DNA of 64,000 nucleotides from Alkalibacillus flavidus. Its GTDB lineage: Bacteria > Bacillota > Bacilli > Bacillales > Alkalibacillaceae. Under the pieces are notes generated by a model. It was given only the letters and a program-made list of their open reading frames with translations. It was not told where the DNA came from and ran no database searches. How positions within the stretch are numbered: the stretch's first letter is position 1; the number at the start of each line of letters is the position of its first letter. Position numbers and translations under genes: made by a program. This document shows positions 34,896-43,637 of this stretch, one piece after another. Where the stretch lies: the NCBI RefSeq assembly GCF_040545925.1, contig NZ_JBEPMX010000001.1, positions 372,001 to 436,000 of the forward strand, given 5' to 3'.

Positions 34896-36374
34896 TTATA
34901 ATATGATTGCAATCATGCCACCATTTCCTTCATTAATAATGCGCTCTAACGTATCTTTTAGTTTGTAGCGCGCATTTTCAGGCATAAGGGTTAGTTTCGC
35001 ATGGATACCTTCTCTTACAATAGAACTTAATGATCGTCCGAATATATCCGATTTCCAAATAGATAGCGGATCTTCCTCAAAATCTTGCATTAAATATCGA
35101 ACTAGTTCTTCACTTTGTTTCTCGGTACCAATAATCGGAGCAAATTCTGATTCAACATCGACTTTAACCATATGAATGGAAGGCGCTACTGCTTTGAGCC
35201 GTACACCGAATCGAGAGCCTTGCCTAATAATTTCTGGCTCTTCTAATCGCATATCTTCTAGTGTAGGGTTTGCAATACCGTAACCCGTTTGTTTCACCAT
35301 GGCTAATGCATCTGCAACTTGGTCATACTCTCGTTTTGCATCTGAGTAATCTTGTAGTAGTTCTAGCAAATGATCTTTGCCACGAATTTCAACACCGACG
35401 ATTTCATTTAACACTTGATCATATAGCGTATCTGAAGCGTATAAATCAATTTCTGCGACACCTTCGCCCATTTCCATGCCGCCCATGCGAGCATCTGTAA
35501 TAAACTCAAATTCGTGGAATTCATGAACGACACGATCGACATCACGCAGTCGTCGAATGTTTTGCACTGTCGAGTGTATCGCCTGTTGAAAGTCTTGACG
35601 TAACCAATGATCCTCTTTTAATGACATGACCCAACTCGGCAAATTAACATTAACCTCTAATACCGGGAATTCATATAAAGCTTCGCGCAAAATATTTTGG
35701 ACATCATCTTCACTTAAATGTTCAACTGAAACAGGAATAACCGGAATATCATATTCATCTGCCAACGATTGTCGCAATAAGCTTGTTTCATGATCGTGTG
35801 GCCGACTCGAATTAAGAACCATAATAAATGGCTTACCGACGTCGTGTAGTTCATTGACGACTTGTTGTTCTGCTTCACGGTAGTCACTTCGTGGAATCTC
35901 ACTAAACGATCCATCCGTCGTCACAACAACACCGATCGTCGAATGTTCTTGAATCACTTTTCTAGTTCCCATTTCAGCTGCATCATGAAACGGGATAGCT
36001 TCTTCATACCACGGTGTCTGGATCATTCTTGGACCATTTTCATCTTCAAAACCTTGCGCGCTAGGTACTGTATAACCAACACAGTCAACTAATCTTACTT
36101 GAGCTTCTAACCCTTCATCAACAGAGACAGCAACAGAGTTGTTAGGAATAAACTTTGGTTCTGTCGTCATGATCGTTCGACCAGCAGCACTTTGTGGTAA
36201 CTCGTCTTGCGCACGTTGCCTTTCTTCTTCATCGCTTATATTCGGTAATACAACGGCGTCCATGAATCGTTTAATGAAAGTGGATTTCCCTGTCCTAACC
36301 GCTCCGACAACACCTAAATAAATATCACCGTTTGTCCGTTTCGATATGTCATGAAACACATTGACTTTTTCCAT
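34896..36374 (-). CDS. spoIVA: Stage IV sporulation protein A (spore coat base ATPase)
   Basis: Mother-cell ATPase that polymerises on the forespore to form the platform of the spore coat. 492 residues, exactly the B. subtilis length. Walker A GAVRTGKS (24-31), a sensor region VDCVGYTVP, and a highly conserved C-terminus ending GGMIAIIL. The start at ATG 36372-36374 follows GGAGGG by seven bases; a further upstream ATG is not supported. A sigma-E-like promoter precedes it. Confidence 0.97.
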   Translation of the reverse strand: MEKVNVFHDISKRTNGDIYLGVVGAVRTGKSTFIKRFMDAVVLPNISDEEERQRAQDELPQSAAGRTIMTTEPKFIPNNSVAVSVDEGLEAQVRLVDCVGYTVPSAQGFEDENGPRMIQTPWYEEAIPFHDAAEMGTRKVIQEHSTIGVVVTTDGSFSEIPRSDYREAEQQVVNELHDVGKPFIMVLNSSRPHDHETSLLRQSLADEYDIPVIPVSVEHLSEDDVQNILREALYEFPVLEVNVNLPSWVMSLKEDHWLRQDFQQAIHSTVQNIRRLRDVDRVVHEFHEFEFITDARMGGMEMGEGVAEIDLYASDTLYDQVLNEIVGVEIRGKDHLLELLQDYSDAKREYDQVADALAMVKQTGYGIANPTLEDMRLEEPEIIRQGSRFGVRLKAVAPSIHMVKVDVESEFAPIIGTEKQSEELVRYLMQDFEEDPLSIWKSDIFGRSLSSIVREGIHAKLTLMPENARYKLKDTLERIINEGNGGMIAIIL

Positions 36375-36427
36375 TTTTGATCCCTCCGACATAATCAATT
36401 GATCGACCTATGTTACGAGCCACTACT

Positions 36428-36457
36428 AAATTATGTCGTTGTCCGATTTAATTATGC
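36428..36457 (-). promoter_or_regulatory. Candidate sigma-E promoter of spoIVA
   Basis: Minus-strand GCATAATT, 14-base spacer, CATAATTT. Spacing and the ATA/CATA cores resemble sigma-E promoters, and spoIVA is sigma-E-dependent in B. subtilis. The -10 matches only about five of eight consensus positions. Confidence 0.4.
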
Positions 36458-36471
36458 CTAAAATCAAAAAA

Positions 36472-36499
36472 AAGATTCTATCACTTATGATAGAATCTT
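36472..36499 (-). terminator. Terminator of yphF
   Basis: Perfect 12-bp stem (36472-36483 with 36488-36499), 4-base loop, then TTTTTT on the minus strand. The stop codon of yphF overlaps the stem. Confidence 0.9.
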
Positions 36500-37241
36500 A
36501 CGTTTCATTGTCGTCATTAGATGATGGGTTGCTTGGTTGTTGCAGTACAACATTTCCGTTTTCTAAATACATTTCAGGTGAATAAGCTGGCACAATTGGA
36601 TAGTGCTCCAACAGTAAATAACGCAAATCTCCTTCATATTCATCAATATTTTCTTCTTCTAAAAGACGGTATACATCTGGGCGATAGTCAACCAAAACGT
36701 CTGCTTGAGTCGTCATGACAACATCTAATTGTTGATTCGAGTAAGGACTATTAACTGTTAAACCGTCGACCGTATCGACATGTTCTTCATTAATAGTAAA
36801 CACTCCATCACCAATTGTTTCGCCGTATGGTGGGTGGCCATTCTCATTACGGTAAGTATGAATCTCATAATTGACTGACCTTAATGTTTGAGTAACCCTA
36901 GCATCTGCTACTTTAACTTCTGCTGATTCCTCAGGGTCAACGATAACATACGAATAATACCCACCTTCTTGAAATGAATTGCTCGGAACTTCACCGATTA
37001 TGTTTTGCTCCATCAACGGTGTGAAATCTATCGGGTATTTAATAAATAATGGTGTATCTTGATCGCGCGTTTCAATCGGTAACAAACCATTTTCTTGTTC
37101 ACGATAACTATCAACAGCTTGTTGAACTCGATCCAATTGTTCGTCATTGGACACTTGATTATCTCGACGTTGTTCTTGTGGATATAAACATGCTGACAAT
37201 AACGACAACGCTAAAATTATCACGGAAAGTTTTCGTACCAT
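36498..37241 (-). CDS. yphF: YphF family lipoprotein
   Basis: 247-residue lipoprotein: basic N-terminus, hydrophobic core and lipobox LLSAC (Cys18). The rest is an acidic extracytoplasmic domain with no known catalytic motif and an Asn/Ser/Asp-rich tail. Length and position next to spoIVA match B. subtilis YphF, of unknown function. Gap to yphE is 14 bases, so cotranscription is probable. Confidence 0.8.
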   Translation of the reverse strand: MVRKLSVIILALSLLSACLYPQEQRRDNQVSNDEQLDRVQQAVDSYREQENGLLPIETRDQDTPLFIKYPIDFTPLMEQNIIGEVPSNSFQEGGYYSYVIVDPEESAEVKVADARVTQTLRSVNYEIHTYRNENGHPPYGETIGDGVFTINEEHVDTVDGLTVNSPYSNQQLDVVMTTQADVLVDYRPDVYRLLEEENIDEYEGDLRYLLLEHYPIVPAYSPEMYLENGNVVLQQPSNPSSNDDNET

Positions 37242-37255
37242 TAAGTCATTCTCCT

Positions 37256-37456
37256 TTATTCCGGTGTCGGACCACTAAATACGATATAAATGATGATAAA
37301 ACCACCGACTATCATACACAAATAAGCAATAACAGCAACAATACCACTTATGACACCAGACAATTTATGTCTTGCCAGTAATATAAGCCCTGTCGCGACA
37401 AATAACAAAATCATACCAAAGAATGATATGTACATTCTCATTAACGGTTCAGACAT
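37256..37456 (-). CDS. yphE: YphE-like small membrane protein (DUF2768)
   Basis: 66 residues with two membrane helices (about 8-28 and 35-60) and very short loops. Size, topology and place between gpsA/spoVIF and yphF fit the DUF2768 family (YphE). Function is unknown; expression during sporulation is plausible from the neighbours but not shown by the sequence. Confidence 0.75.
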   Translation of the reverse strand: MSEPLMRMYISFFGMILLFVATGLILLARHKLSGVISGIVAVIAYLCMIVGGFIIIYIVFSGPTPE

Positions 37457-37505
37457 AACGTAACCACCTTTAATTCAACTTTATTCATAGCTTGTCTTAA
37501 CAAAC

Positions 37506-37539
37506 TTAAAAGAGGTGTTGGGGCAGACACCTCTTTTAA
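37506..37539 (-). terminator. Hairpin terminator between spoVIF and yphE
   Basis: 13-bp perfect stem (37506-37518 with 37527-37539) with an 8-base loop. No long T run follows; the stem itself ends in TTTTAA. Confidence 0.7.
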
Positions 37540-37634
37540 CTGACTTATTCCTCACATGTAGCTCACTTTGACGATTACATATCATCATATGAATTTTATC
37601 ATAATTGTTCAACGTTCAATTGCCTAATATTCAA

Positions 37635-37898
37635 CTATTTTTTGAATATTTGTTGTAGCGTTGATGCATCAATCGATTGATTTTGATGAATAATCGTATC
37701 CACAATCTTATCTTCACGTTGAGGGCTTAACGGTTTCCCAGCTAATTTGGACAATTGTCGCACAAGCCGTCTTACCGTTCGTTCATCAGAGAAATCAGCA
37801 TGTTGTACAGCGTTTGCGACTTGTAAAATATCGTCTGATGAAATGTTAGCTGTTTGCTTTAAATGATCGAAAATGGTTTGTTGGAAATCGCGGTTCAT
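37635..37898 (-). CDS. spoVIF: Stage VI sporulation protein F
   Basis: 87-residue protein matching the SpoVIF family, a mother-cell protein involved in spore coat assembly in B. subtilis. Diagnostic segments: SSDDILQVANAVQHADFSDE, VRRLVRQLSKLAGKPLS and the C-terminal DASTLQQIF. The ATG follows AGGAGG. In B. subtilis the gene is elsewhere (yjcC), so its place beside gpsA here differs. A good sigma-K-like promoter is upstream. Confidence 0.85.
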   Translation of the reverse strand: MNRDFQQTIFDHLKQTANISSDDILQVANAVQHADFSDERTVRRLVRQLSKLAGKPLSPQREDKIVDTIIHQNQSIDASTLQQIFKK

Positions 37899-37908
37899 AA
37901 TTAACCTC

Positions 37909-37947
37909 CTTCAGATAACATTCAACATAGTATATGCAAATCTGAAG
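37909..37947. repeat. 8-bp inverted repeat around the spoVIF -10 region
   Basis: CTTCAGAT (37909-37916) and ATCTGAAG (37940-37947) are exact reverse complements, 23 bases apart. They bracket the candidate sigma-K -10, with the distal arm partly over the ribosome site. Confidence 0.5.
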
Positions 37948-37955
37948 AAGGTGTT
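37928..37955 (-). promoter_or_regulatory. Candidate sigma-K promoter of spoVIF
   Basis: Minus-strand AACA (-35, mACm), 15-base spacer and CATATACTA, a full match to the CATAnnnTA -10 of sigma-K. spoVIF is sigma-K dependent in B. subtilis. Confidence 0.6.
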
Positions 37956-37966
37956 CGGATGCTATA

Positions 37967-38983
37967 TTAAGTTAAATGCTCAATTTCATCCGTTTTACCA
38001 CGATTCATTAAGTCATCTACGACTCGTTTTGGATCTTTTTCGTGCACAATTAATTCATACAAACCTGACGTAATCGGCATATCAACATGATACTTTTGGG
38101 CCATTTGATAAACGGCTTCAGTCGTTCGTACACCTTCAACAACCATGCCCATTTGTTCTAGCACATCATCAAGGTCATACCCTTTTCCTAACATATTACC
38201 TGCACGCCAATTACGACTATGTTGGCTTGTACATGTGACGATTAAATCACCGACACCTGTTAACCCAGCAAATGTTAACGGGTTCGCATTTAATGTTTTA
38301 CCGAGCTTCGCCATCTCAGCTAATCCTCTCGTAATTAAAGCTGCTTTGGCATTATCGCCATACCCGAGACCATCTGATATGCCTGCACCTAACGCAATAA
38401 TGTTTTTTAATGCGCCCCCTATTTCAACCCCTATTAAATCTTGATTAGTATAGACGCGAAATTTATCGTTCATAAATAAATCTTGTGCCGCGATCGTGCA
38501 TTCTTGATTAAGTGACGATACCGTAACAGTTGTCGGTTGTCTCATACCAACTTCTTCAGCATGACTAGGACCTGATAGGACGACAATATTCCCGCCTATG
38601 TCCTCACCTAACTCTTCTGTCATCATTTCTGAAATCCGTTTATTACTAGATGGCTCTATTCCTTTTGATGCATGAATAATCAGTTGGTCTTGACGTAATA
38701 ACGACTTCATTTGTTGACAAACAGAGCGAATGGCTTTAGTTGGTACGACAACTAAAACAGCATCACTATTATGAACGGCCTCATCTAAGGATGAGGTCGG
38801 TACAATATTTTCTGACAATGTAACACCAAGTAAATATTGTTTATTTTCGTTATGCTGTGTTATTTGTTCAGCTAATTCTACACGGTGGGACCAAAGAGAT
38901 ACATCATGACCATTATCTGCTAGAACTAAAGCTAAAGCTGTTCCCCAACTACCAGCACCTAATACGGCTACTTTACTACCCAT
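37967..38983 (-). CDS. gpsA: Glycerol-3-phosphate dehydrogenase [NAD(P)+]
   Basis: Makes sn-glycerol-3-phosphate from dihydroxyacetone phosphate for membrane lipids. 338 residues from ATG 38981-38983, preceded by AGAGG; a longer reading would run into der. VAVLGAGSWGTALALVLADNG is the NAD-binding loop, with LSGPSHAEEVG and GVEIGGALKNIIALGAGISDG as catalytic segments. It follows der, as in B. subtilis. Confidence 0.96.
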   Translation of the reverse strand: MGSKVAVLGAGSWGTALALVLADNGHDVSLWSHRVELAEQITQHNENKQYLLGVTLSENIVPTSSLDEAVHNSDAVLVVVPTKAIRSVCQQMKSLLRQDQLIIHASKGIEPSSNKRISEMMTEELGEDIGGNIVVLSGPSHAEEVGMRQPTTVTVSSLNQECTIAAQDLFMNDKFRVYTNQDLIGVEIGGALKNIIALGAGISDGLGYGDNAKAALITRGLAEMAKLGKTLNANPLTFAGLTGVGDLIVTCTSQHSRNWRAGNMLGKGYDLDDVLEQMGMVVEGVRTTEAVYQMAQKYHVDMPITSGLYELIVHEKDPKRVVDDLMNRGKTDEIEHLT

Positions 38984-38996
38984 ATTCACACCTCTT

Positions 38997-40307
38997 TTAT
39001 GAACGTTGTCGCGCTCGAATTTTAATTGGTGTTCCTTCAAACCCAAACGCTTCACGAATGCGGTTTTCTAAAAACCGTTCGTACGTAAAGTGCATCAAAC
39101 TTGGATCATTGACAAAGACAACAAATGTTGGCGGTTTAGTCGCAACCTGAGTTGTATATAGGATCTTCATCTTTTGACCTTTAATTGAAGGGGTTGGATT
39201 CATCGCTAACGCGTCTTCAACGACTTCGTTTAACACATTCGTTTTAACACGTTTCGCGTGATTTTCACTCGCTTCAATGACTTTTGGCATTAATGTGTGA
39301 ATGCGTTTCGTTGTTTTAGCTGACAAAAAGACAACAGGAGCATAGGATAAAAATTGAAATTGTTGCCTGATGTCATCTTCAAACTTCTTCATTCGATCTT
39401 GTTTCGAATCAACCGTATCCCATTTGTTAACGACAATCACGATGGCTTTCCCCGATTCATGTGCGTAGCCGGCAATTTTTTTGTCTTGTTCAATAATACC
39501 TTCTTCAGCATCAATAACAACTAATACGACATCAGAACGTTCAATCGCCTTTAAGGCACGAAGTACACTGTATTTCTCTGTATTTTCATAAACTTTACCG
39601 CGTTTTCGCATTCCAGCTGTATCAATAATTTTAAAGTCACGTTCGTCACGATTAAAATCAGTATCGATAGCATCTTTTGTTGTTCCGGCAAGATCACTGA
39701 CAATGACGCGCCCTTCACCTAATATGGCATTCACAAGCGATGACTTCCCTACATTTGGACGACCAATTAAAGAGAAATGAATACGATCATCATCATCTTC
39801 TGTCGATAAATCTGTTGGGAAGTACTTCACGGTTTCATCTAAAACATCACCTAAACCTAAACCATGAGTTCCTGAAATCGGAAATGGTTGTCCTAAACCT
39901 AGAGCATAGTACTCATATAAGAGATCTTGCATCTCGTAATTGTCAATTTTATTAACCGCTAAAACCACGGGCTTGTTCGATTTGTATAATAACTGAGCCA
40001 CTTCTTCGTCAGCGGCTGTGATCCCTTCACGACCATTAACGAGAAAAATAATAACATCAGCTTCTTGTATGGCTATTTCGGCTTGTTCACGAATTTGGAC
40101 GATTAATGGTTCATCACTTAAATCAATCCCACCCGTATCAATAAGATTAAAATGATGGTTTAACCATTCTGCTTCTGAATAAATTCGATCACGTGTTACA
40201 CCAGGTACATCTTCTACAATTGAAATTCGTTCACCGACTAATCGATTAAAGATTGTTGATTTCCCAACATTTGGTCTACCAACAATCGCGACAACGGATT
40301 TTCTCAT
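38997..40307 (-). CDS. der: Ribosome-assembly GTPase Der (EngA)
   Basis: Essential GTPase with two tandem G domains and a C-terminal KH-like domain, acting in 50S assembly. First P-loop GRPNVGKST (10-18), second GRPNVGKSS near residue 182, with DTGG/DTAG and NKID/NKWD motifs. 436 residues, the standard length. It lies between ypfD and gpsA. Confidence 0.97.
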   Translation of the reverse strand: MRKSVVAIVGRPNVGKSTIFNRLVGERISIVEDVPGVTRDRIYSEAEWLNHHFNLIDTGGIDLSDEPLIVQIREQAEIAIQEADVIIFLVNGREGITAADEEVAQLLYKSNKPVVLAVNKIDNYEMQDLLYEYYALGLGQPFPISGTHGLGLGDVLDETVKYFPTDLSTEDDDDRIHFSLIGRPNVGKSSLVNAILGEGRVIVSDLAGTTKDAIDTDFNRDERDFKIIDTAGMRKRGKVYENTEKYSVLRALKAIERSDVVLVVIDAEEGIIEQDKKIAGYAHESGKAIVIVVNKWDTVDSKQDRMKKFEDDIRQQFQFLSYAPVVFLSAKTTKRIHTLMPKVIEASENHAKRVKTNVLNEVVEDALAMNPTPSIKGQKMKILYTTQVATKPPTFVVFVNDPSLMHFTYERFLENRIREAFGFEGTPIKIRARQRS

Positions 40308-40362
40308 AATTACTCATCCTCTTTCATAACTCACTAATAAAGACAACCGACTTCAGATGAAA

Positions 40363-40385
40363 AAGAGTGGCATTACGCCACCCTT
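40363..40385 (-). terminator. Terminator of ypfD
   Basis: AAGAGTGGC (40363-40371) pairs with GCCACCCTT (40377-40385), one mismatch, 5-base loop, followed by TTTTC on the minus strand. Confidence 0.8.
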
Positions 40386-40387
40386 AA

Positions 40388-41527
40388 TTATTTATTAAAG
40401 TCTTTTAATTGATCACCAATTAAATCCCCTAATTGGAAACCTTCGTCATCGTCTTCTTTTTGATATTTTGCAACATCTGCATCTTCTTCTACTTCTTGTG
40501 CTTCTTTAATACTTAACGAAACACGTTGATTCGTTTCATTCACATCTAGTACTTTCGCGTGAACCGTTTGTCCAATATCGAGCACTTCTTGTGGTGAACC
40601 AATGTGTTCTCGAGCAATTTCAGAAATGTGAACAAGTCCTTCAACTTGCGGCAACACTTCGATAAAAGCACCGAAGTTAACAAGTCGCTTAACTGTGCCC
40701 TCAACAATTTGACCAGGTTTAAGCTTAAGCTCAATACCTTCCCAAGGTCCAGGTTGCAATTCTTTAATAGATAAGCCAATTCGTTCTGTATCACGATCGA
40801 CTGTTAACACTTTGACCGTTACTTTTTGACCAACTTCAACCGCATCTTCTACTTGATCAACATGGTCATGAGACAGTTGTGAAATGTGGATTAGACCATC
40901 TACACCGCCTAAATCAACAAATGCACCAAATGACGCCACACGTTGCACAACACCTTCTAATGTGTCGCCTACTTCAATATTTTGAAGAATTTGTTGCTTT
41001 TTCTGCTTCTTTTCAGACTCAGCAACGGCACGATGAGATAAAATCACACGATTACGTTCTTCATTCACTTCAATGACTTTAACTTCTAACGTTTTGCCTT
41101 GGTATGACGATAGATCATCAACATAAAACGTTTCAATATGAGACGCAGGAATGAAGCCGCGTACGCCTACATCGACGATAAGACCTGATTCTACGACATC
41201 TGATACAATCGCTTCGATAATTTCTTCTTGTTCATATTGTTGTACCAACTTCTCCCACGCGAGTTGTTGATCTTTCGCTTTTTTAGAAACAACGATCGCA
41301 TCGTCTTCTACTTTTGTCACAACAGCTTCAAATGTATCGCCTTCTGATAAGACTTCGTTTGTATGTTCAACATGGAGATGGGACAGCTCGGAAATAGGAA
41401 CAATTCCATCATATTTAGCACCGATATTGACGACGACTTGCTTTTCTTCAAGCTTCACAACTGTCGCCTTTACTTCATCACCAACTTGGACTACCTCTTC
41501 TGTTACATTTTCTTGATTTTCAGTCAT
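40388..41527 (-). CDS. ypfD: S1 RNA-binding domain protein (ribosomal protein S1 homologue)
   Basis: 379 residues with four S1 OB-fold repeats (about 14-82, 100-168, 188-256 and 273-342). The last two are the best conserved: VASFGAFVDLGGVDGLIHIS and LVNFGAFIEVLPQVEGLVHIS. Low-GC Gram-positive S1 homologues have four repeats rather than six and are not essential in B. subtilis. Acidic C-terminal tail. Role in mRNA binding is inferred from the family. Confidence 0.92.
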   Translation of the reverse strand: MTENQENVTEEVVQVGDEVKATVVKLEEKQVVVNIGAKYDGIVPISELSHLHVEHTNEVLSEGDTFEAVVTKVEDDAIVVSKKAKDQQLAWEKLVQQYEQEEIIEAIVSDVVESGLIVDVGVRGFIPASHIETFYVDDLSSYQGKTLEVKVIEVNEERNRVILSHRAVAESEKKQKKQQILQNIEVGDTLEGVVQRVASFGAFVDLGGVDGLIHISQLSHDHVDQVEDAVEVGQKVTVKVLTVDRDTERIGLSIKELQPGPWEGIELKLKPGQIVEGTVKRLVNFGAFIEVLPQVEGLVHISEIAREHIGSPQEVLDIGQTVHAKVLDVNETNQRVSLSIKEAQEVEEDADVAKYQKEDDDEGFQLGDLIGDQLKDFNK

Positions 41528-41594
41528 TATGATTCCTCCTTCTTCCTCAAAAAAACACTATGCATTATGTAATAATAACACATTTATCATAACA

Positions 41595-42176
41595 TTATTT
41601 TTTATTTTCTTCTAATAATATTTGTATATTCGCCATAATTTCATCGGTCACATCTTGTGCTCTAGGGTTATCTGCTTCAAGTGATTTAAACTCAATTGGC
41701 TTACCGTAAACAACATGCAACGGTTTAAAGCGTTCATAGTCTCCGATAATAGCACACGGAATAACAGTTGCATTCGAGCGCATCGCAAAGAAACCTGCTC
41801 CCGCTAAGCCTTTCTGCAAATGACCGTCTTTACTACGAGTTCCTTCAGGAAATAAACCTAACGTTCCACCATTTTCGAGCAACTCTAACCCTTGCCTTAA
41901 AGCGTTTCGATCTCGCATCCCTCGTTTAACAGGAAATGCATTGATTCGAGGCAACAAAAATCCTAGCACTTTCTTTTCGAACAATTCTTCTTTCGCCATA
42001 AAATGAATCACTCGTGGTGATGTGATCCCAACAACAGGCGGGTCAAAATTTGAAATATGATTAGAACAAATAATCACAGGACCTTGTTTTGGGATATTTT
42101 CTTTCCCGTGAATTTTAATACGATATAAAAACTTAAAGATAAACCAAACAAGATACTTAGCAAACGTATATAACAT
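41595..42176 (-). CDS. plsC: 1-acyl-sn-glycerol-3-phosphate acyltransferase
   Basis: Makes phosphatidic acid. 193 residues with the acyltransferase H-x4-D motif (His40 to Asp45) and FPEGTRSKDG near residue 115; a hydrophobic N-terminus serves for membrane attachment. It follows cmk by three bases and precedes ypfD. B. subtilis lacks it here, although other Bacillaceae have it beside cmk. Confidence 0.9.
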   Translation of the reverse strand: MLYTFAKYLVWFIFKFLYRIKIHGKENIPKQGPVIICSNHISNFDPPVVGITSPRVIHFMAKEELFEKKVLGFLLPRINAFPVKRGMRDRNALRQGLELLENGGTLGLFPEGTRSKDGHLQKGLAGAGFFAMRSNATVIPCAIIGDYERFKPLHVVYGKPIEFKSLEADNPRAQDVTDEIMANIQILLEENKK

Positions 42177-42179
42177 GGC

Positions 42180-42854
42180 TTAAACTCCTTTAGTTTCGTT
42201 AACATCTCGAATTAAATCTAATATTTTATGCGTTACATCCGCAATCGATAATGATGTTGTATCGATTTCAACAGCGTCATCAGCTTTAATGAGAGGAGCC
42301 ATTTCACGTTCCGAATCAATCTGATCACGGCGTTTAATATCTTGTTTTAACTGCTCTAAGTCAGATTCAATGCCTTTCTCTTGATTTTCTTTATGACGTC
42401 TCTCAGCTCGTTCTTCAACAGACGCGATTAAAAACACTTTCAAATCGGCTTTCGGTAAAACATATGTCCCAATATCTCGTCCATCCATCACGACATTTGA
42501 TTCTTCAGCAAGTTCGCGTTGCATCGCCACTAAATGCTGCCTGACGAGTGGATGTTTAGCCACATCTGATACATGATTGGTGACATCAGTTTCACGAATC
42601 GCATGCGACACATCATCACCGTTTAAAAGAACATCTTGGCCTTCTTCACGATAACGAAACGAAATGGTCACATCGTTTGCTAGTTGTGCTAATGCTTGCT
42701 CGTCTTGAACATTAACATTTTGGCGTCTAGCTGCGAGGGTCAATGCACGATACATCGCCCCTGTATCAATATAGACATAACTTAATTGTTTAGCAATATT
42801 TTTTGCTACAGTACTCTTACCTGCAGCTGCTGGTCCATCAATTGCAACTTTCAT
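42180..42854 (-). CDS. cmk: Cytidylate kinase
   Basis: Phosphorylates (d)CMP. 224 residues. The P-loop is DGPAAAGKST (6-15), with YIDTGAMYRALTLAA for the CMP site and VVMDGRDIGTYVLP. The C-terminal lid with its basic residues is intact. ATG start, with AGGAGGAACG upstream. Same region as in B. subtilis (ypfD-cmk). Confidence 0.97.
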   Translation of the reverse strand: MKVAIDGPAAAGKSTVAKNIAKQLSYVYIDTGAMYRALTLAARRQNVNVQDEQALAQLANDVTISFRYREEGQDVLLNGDDVSHAIRETDVTNHVSDVAKHPLVRQHLVAMQRELAEESNVVMDGRDIGTYVLPKADLKVFLIASVEERAERRHKENQEKGIESDLEQLKQDIKRRDQIDSEREMAPLIKADDAVEIDTTSLSIADVTHKILDLIRDVNETKGV

Positions 42855-42892
42855 GATCGTTCCTCCTAATAATCCTTGTACACGTCTGAAAC

Positions 42893-43549
42893 TTAAGATC
42901 GAAGTTTTCGTCTCCGTTCAAGTTGTTGATCAAAACAAAATTTAATCACTGATTCACGTTTCTGTTCATCAATCGATTTGAATTTAACTGATAACTTCCA
43001 ACTACTTCCGTCTGTCTGAGTATATCGAATAACCTCACCTTTAACATTTAAATAAACATATTGATTGGATTCAAGCGGTAGCACGATCATCATATCTAGC
43101 TCTTCACCTTCTGAAAATAGACGATCATTCGATTTGACCGCAACGCCACCGCCACTAATATCCATTGTATAAGAAATGAGTGGTTCTCTTTCTTCATCCA
43201 ACGGGTAAAGAGCGGCATCTAGGTTGGCATCAACGCGAACGTACTGACGGCGTTGAATCTTCATCATTTCATCTTTTGTCGGCAATGGAAATTCCAATAC
43301 CGCCATACCTTCTCTTTTTCGGCGCTTCACTTCTGTATAAAAACGATATACCACTTCATGATCACTAACAAACGACACTCTCACCTTTGTATTTTCCAAA
43401 AAGTAATGTGTTCGTCCCGTCTCTTGGTTAATCGGGTAGTCGATAAATACTTTATCTTTCGTTAAATCAAACACTTTGGAATGAAGCTTCTCTTCTATTT
43501 GATCACCTTTTACTGTTTCGATCGATAACTTCTTCCCAACCGATAGCAT
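42893..43549 (-). CDS. motI: PilZ-domain c-di-GMP receptor (flagellar brake, YpfA/MotI-like)
   Basis: 218 residues with an N-terminal YcgR-like domain and a C-terminal PilZ domain. The c-di-GMP signature is present: R-R-Q-Y-V-R (RxxxR, residues about 95-102) and DISGGG (D/NxSxxG). In B. subtilis MotI (YpfA/DgrA) binds c-di-GMP and inhibits the flagellar stator. Same place there, next to ypeB. Function follows from family and motifs. Confidence 0.82.
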   Translation of the reverse strand: MLSVGKKLSIETVKGDQIEEKLHSKVFDLTKDKVFIDYPINQETGRTHYFLENTKVRVSFVSDHEVVYRFYTEVKRRKREGMAVLEFPLPTKDEMMKIQRRQYVRVDANLDAALYPLDEEREPLISYTMDISGGGVAVKSNDRLFSEGEELDMMIVLPLESNQYVYLNVKGEVIRYTQTDGSSWKLSVKFKSIDEQKRESVIKFCFDQQLERRRKLRS

Positions 43550-43601
43550 ATGCTTTTCCCCTTTTATATGAGATACTTTAATTATGACAAAAATAAAACA
43601 A

Positions 43602-43629
43602 AAGGAAAAGGCTAAGTTGCCTTTTCCTT
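43602..43629 (-). terminator. Terminator of sleB-ypeB
   Basis: Perfect 11-bp stem (43602-43612 with 43619-43629), 6-base loop, then TTGTTTTATTTTT on the minus strand. Confidence 0.9.
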
Positions 43630-43637
43630 AAAATAAT

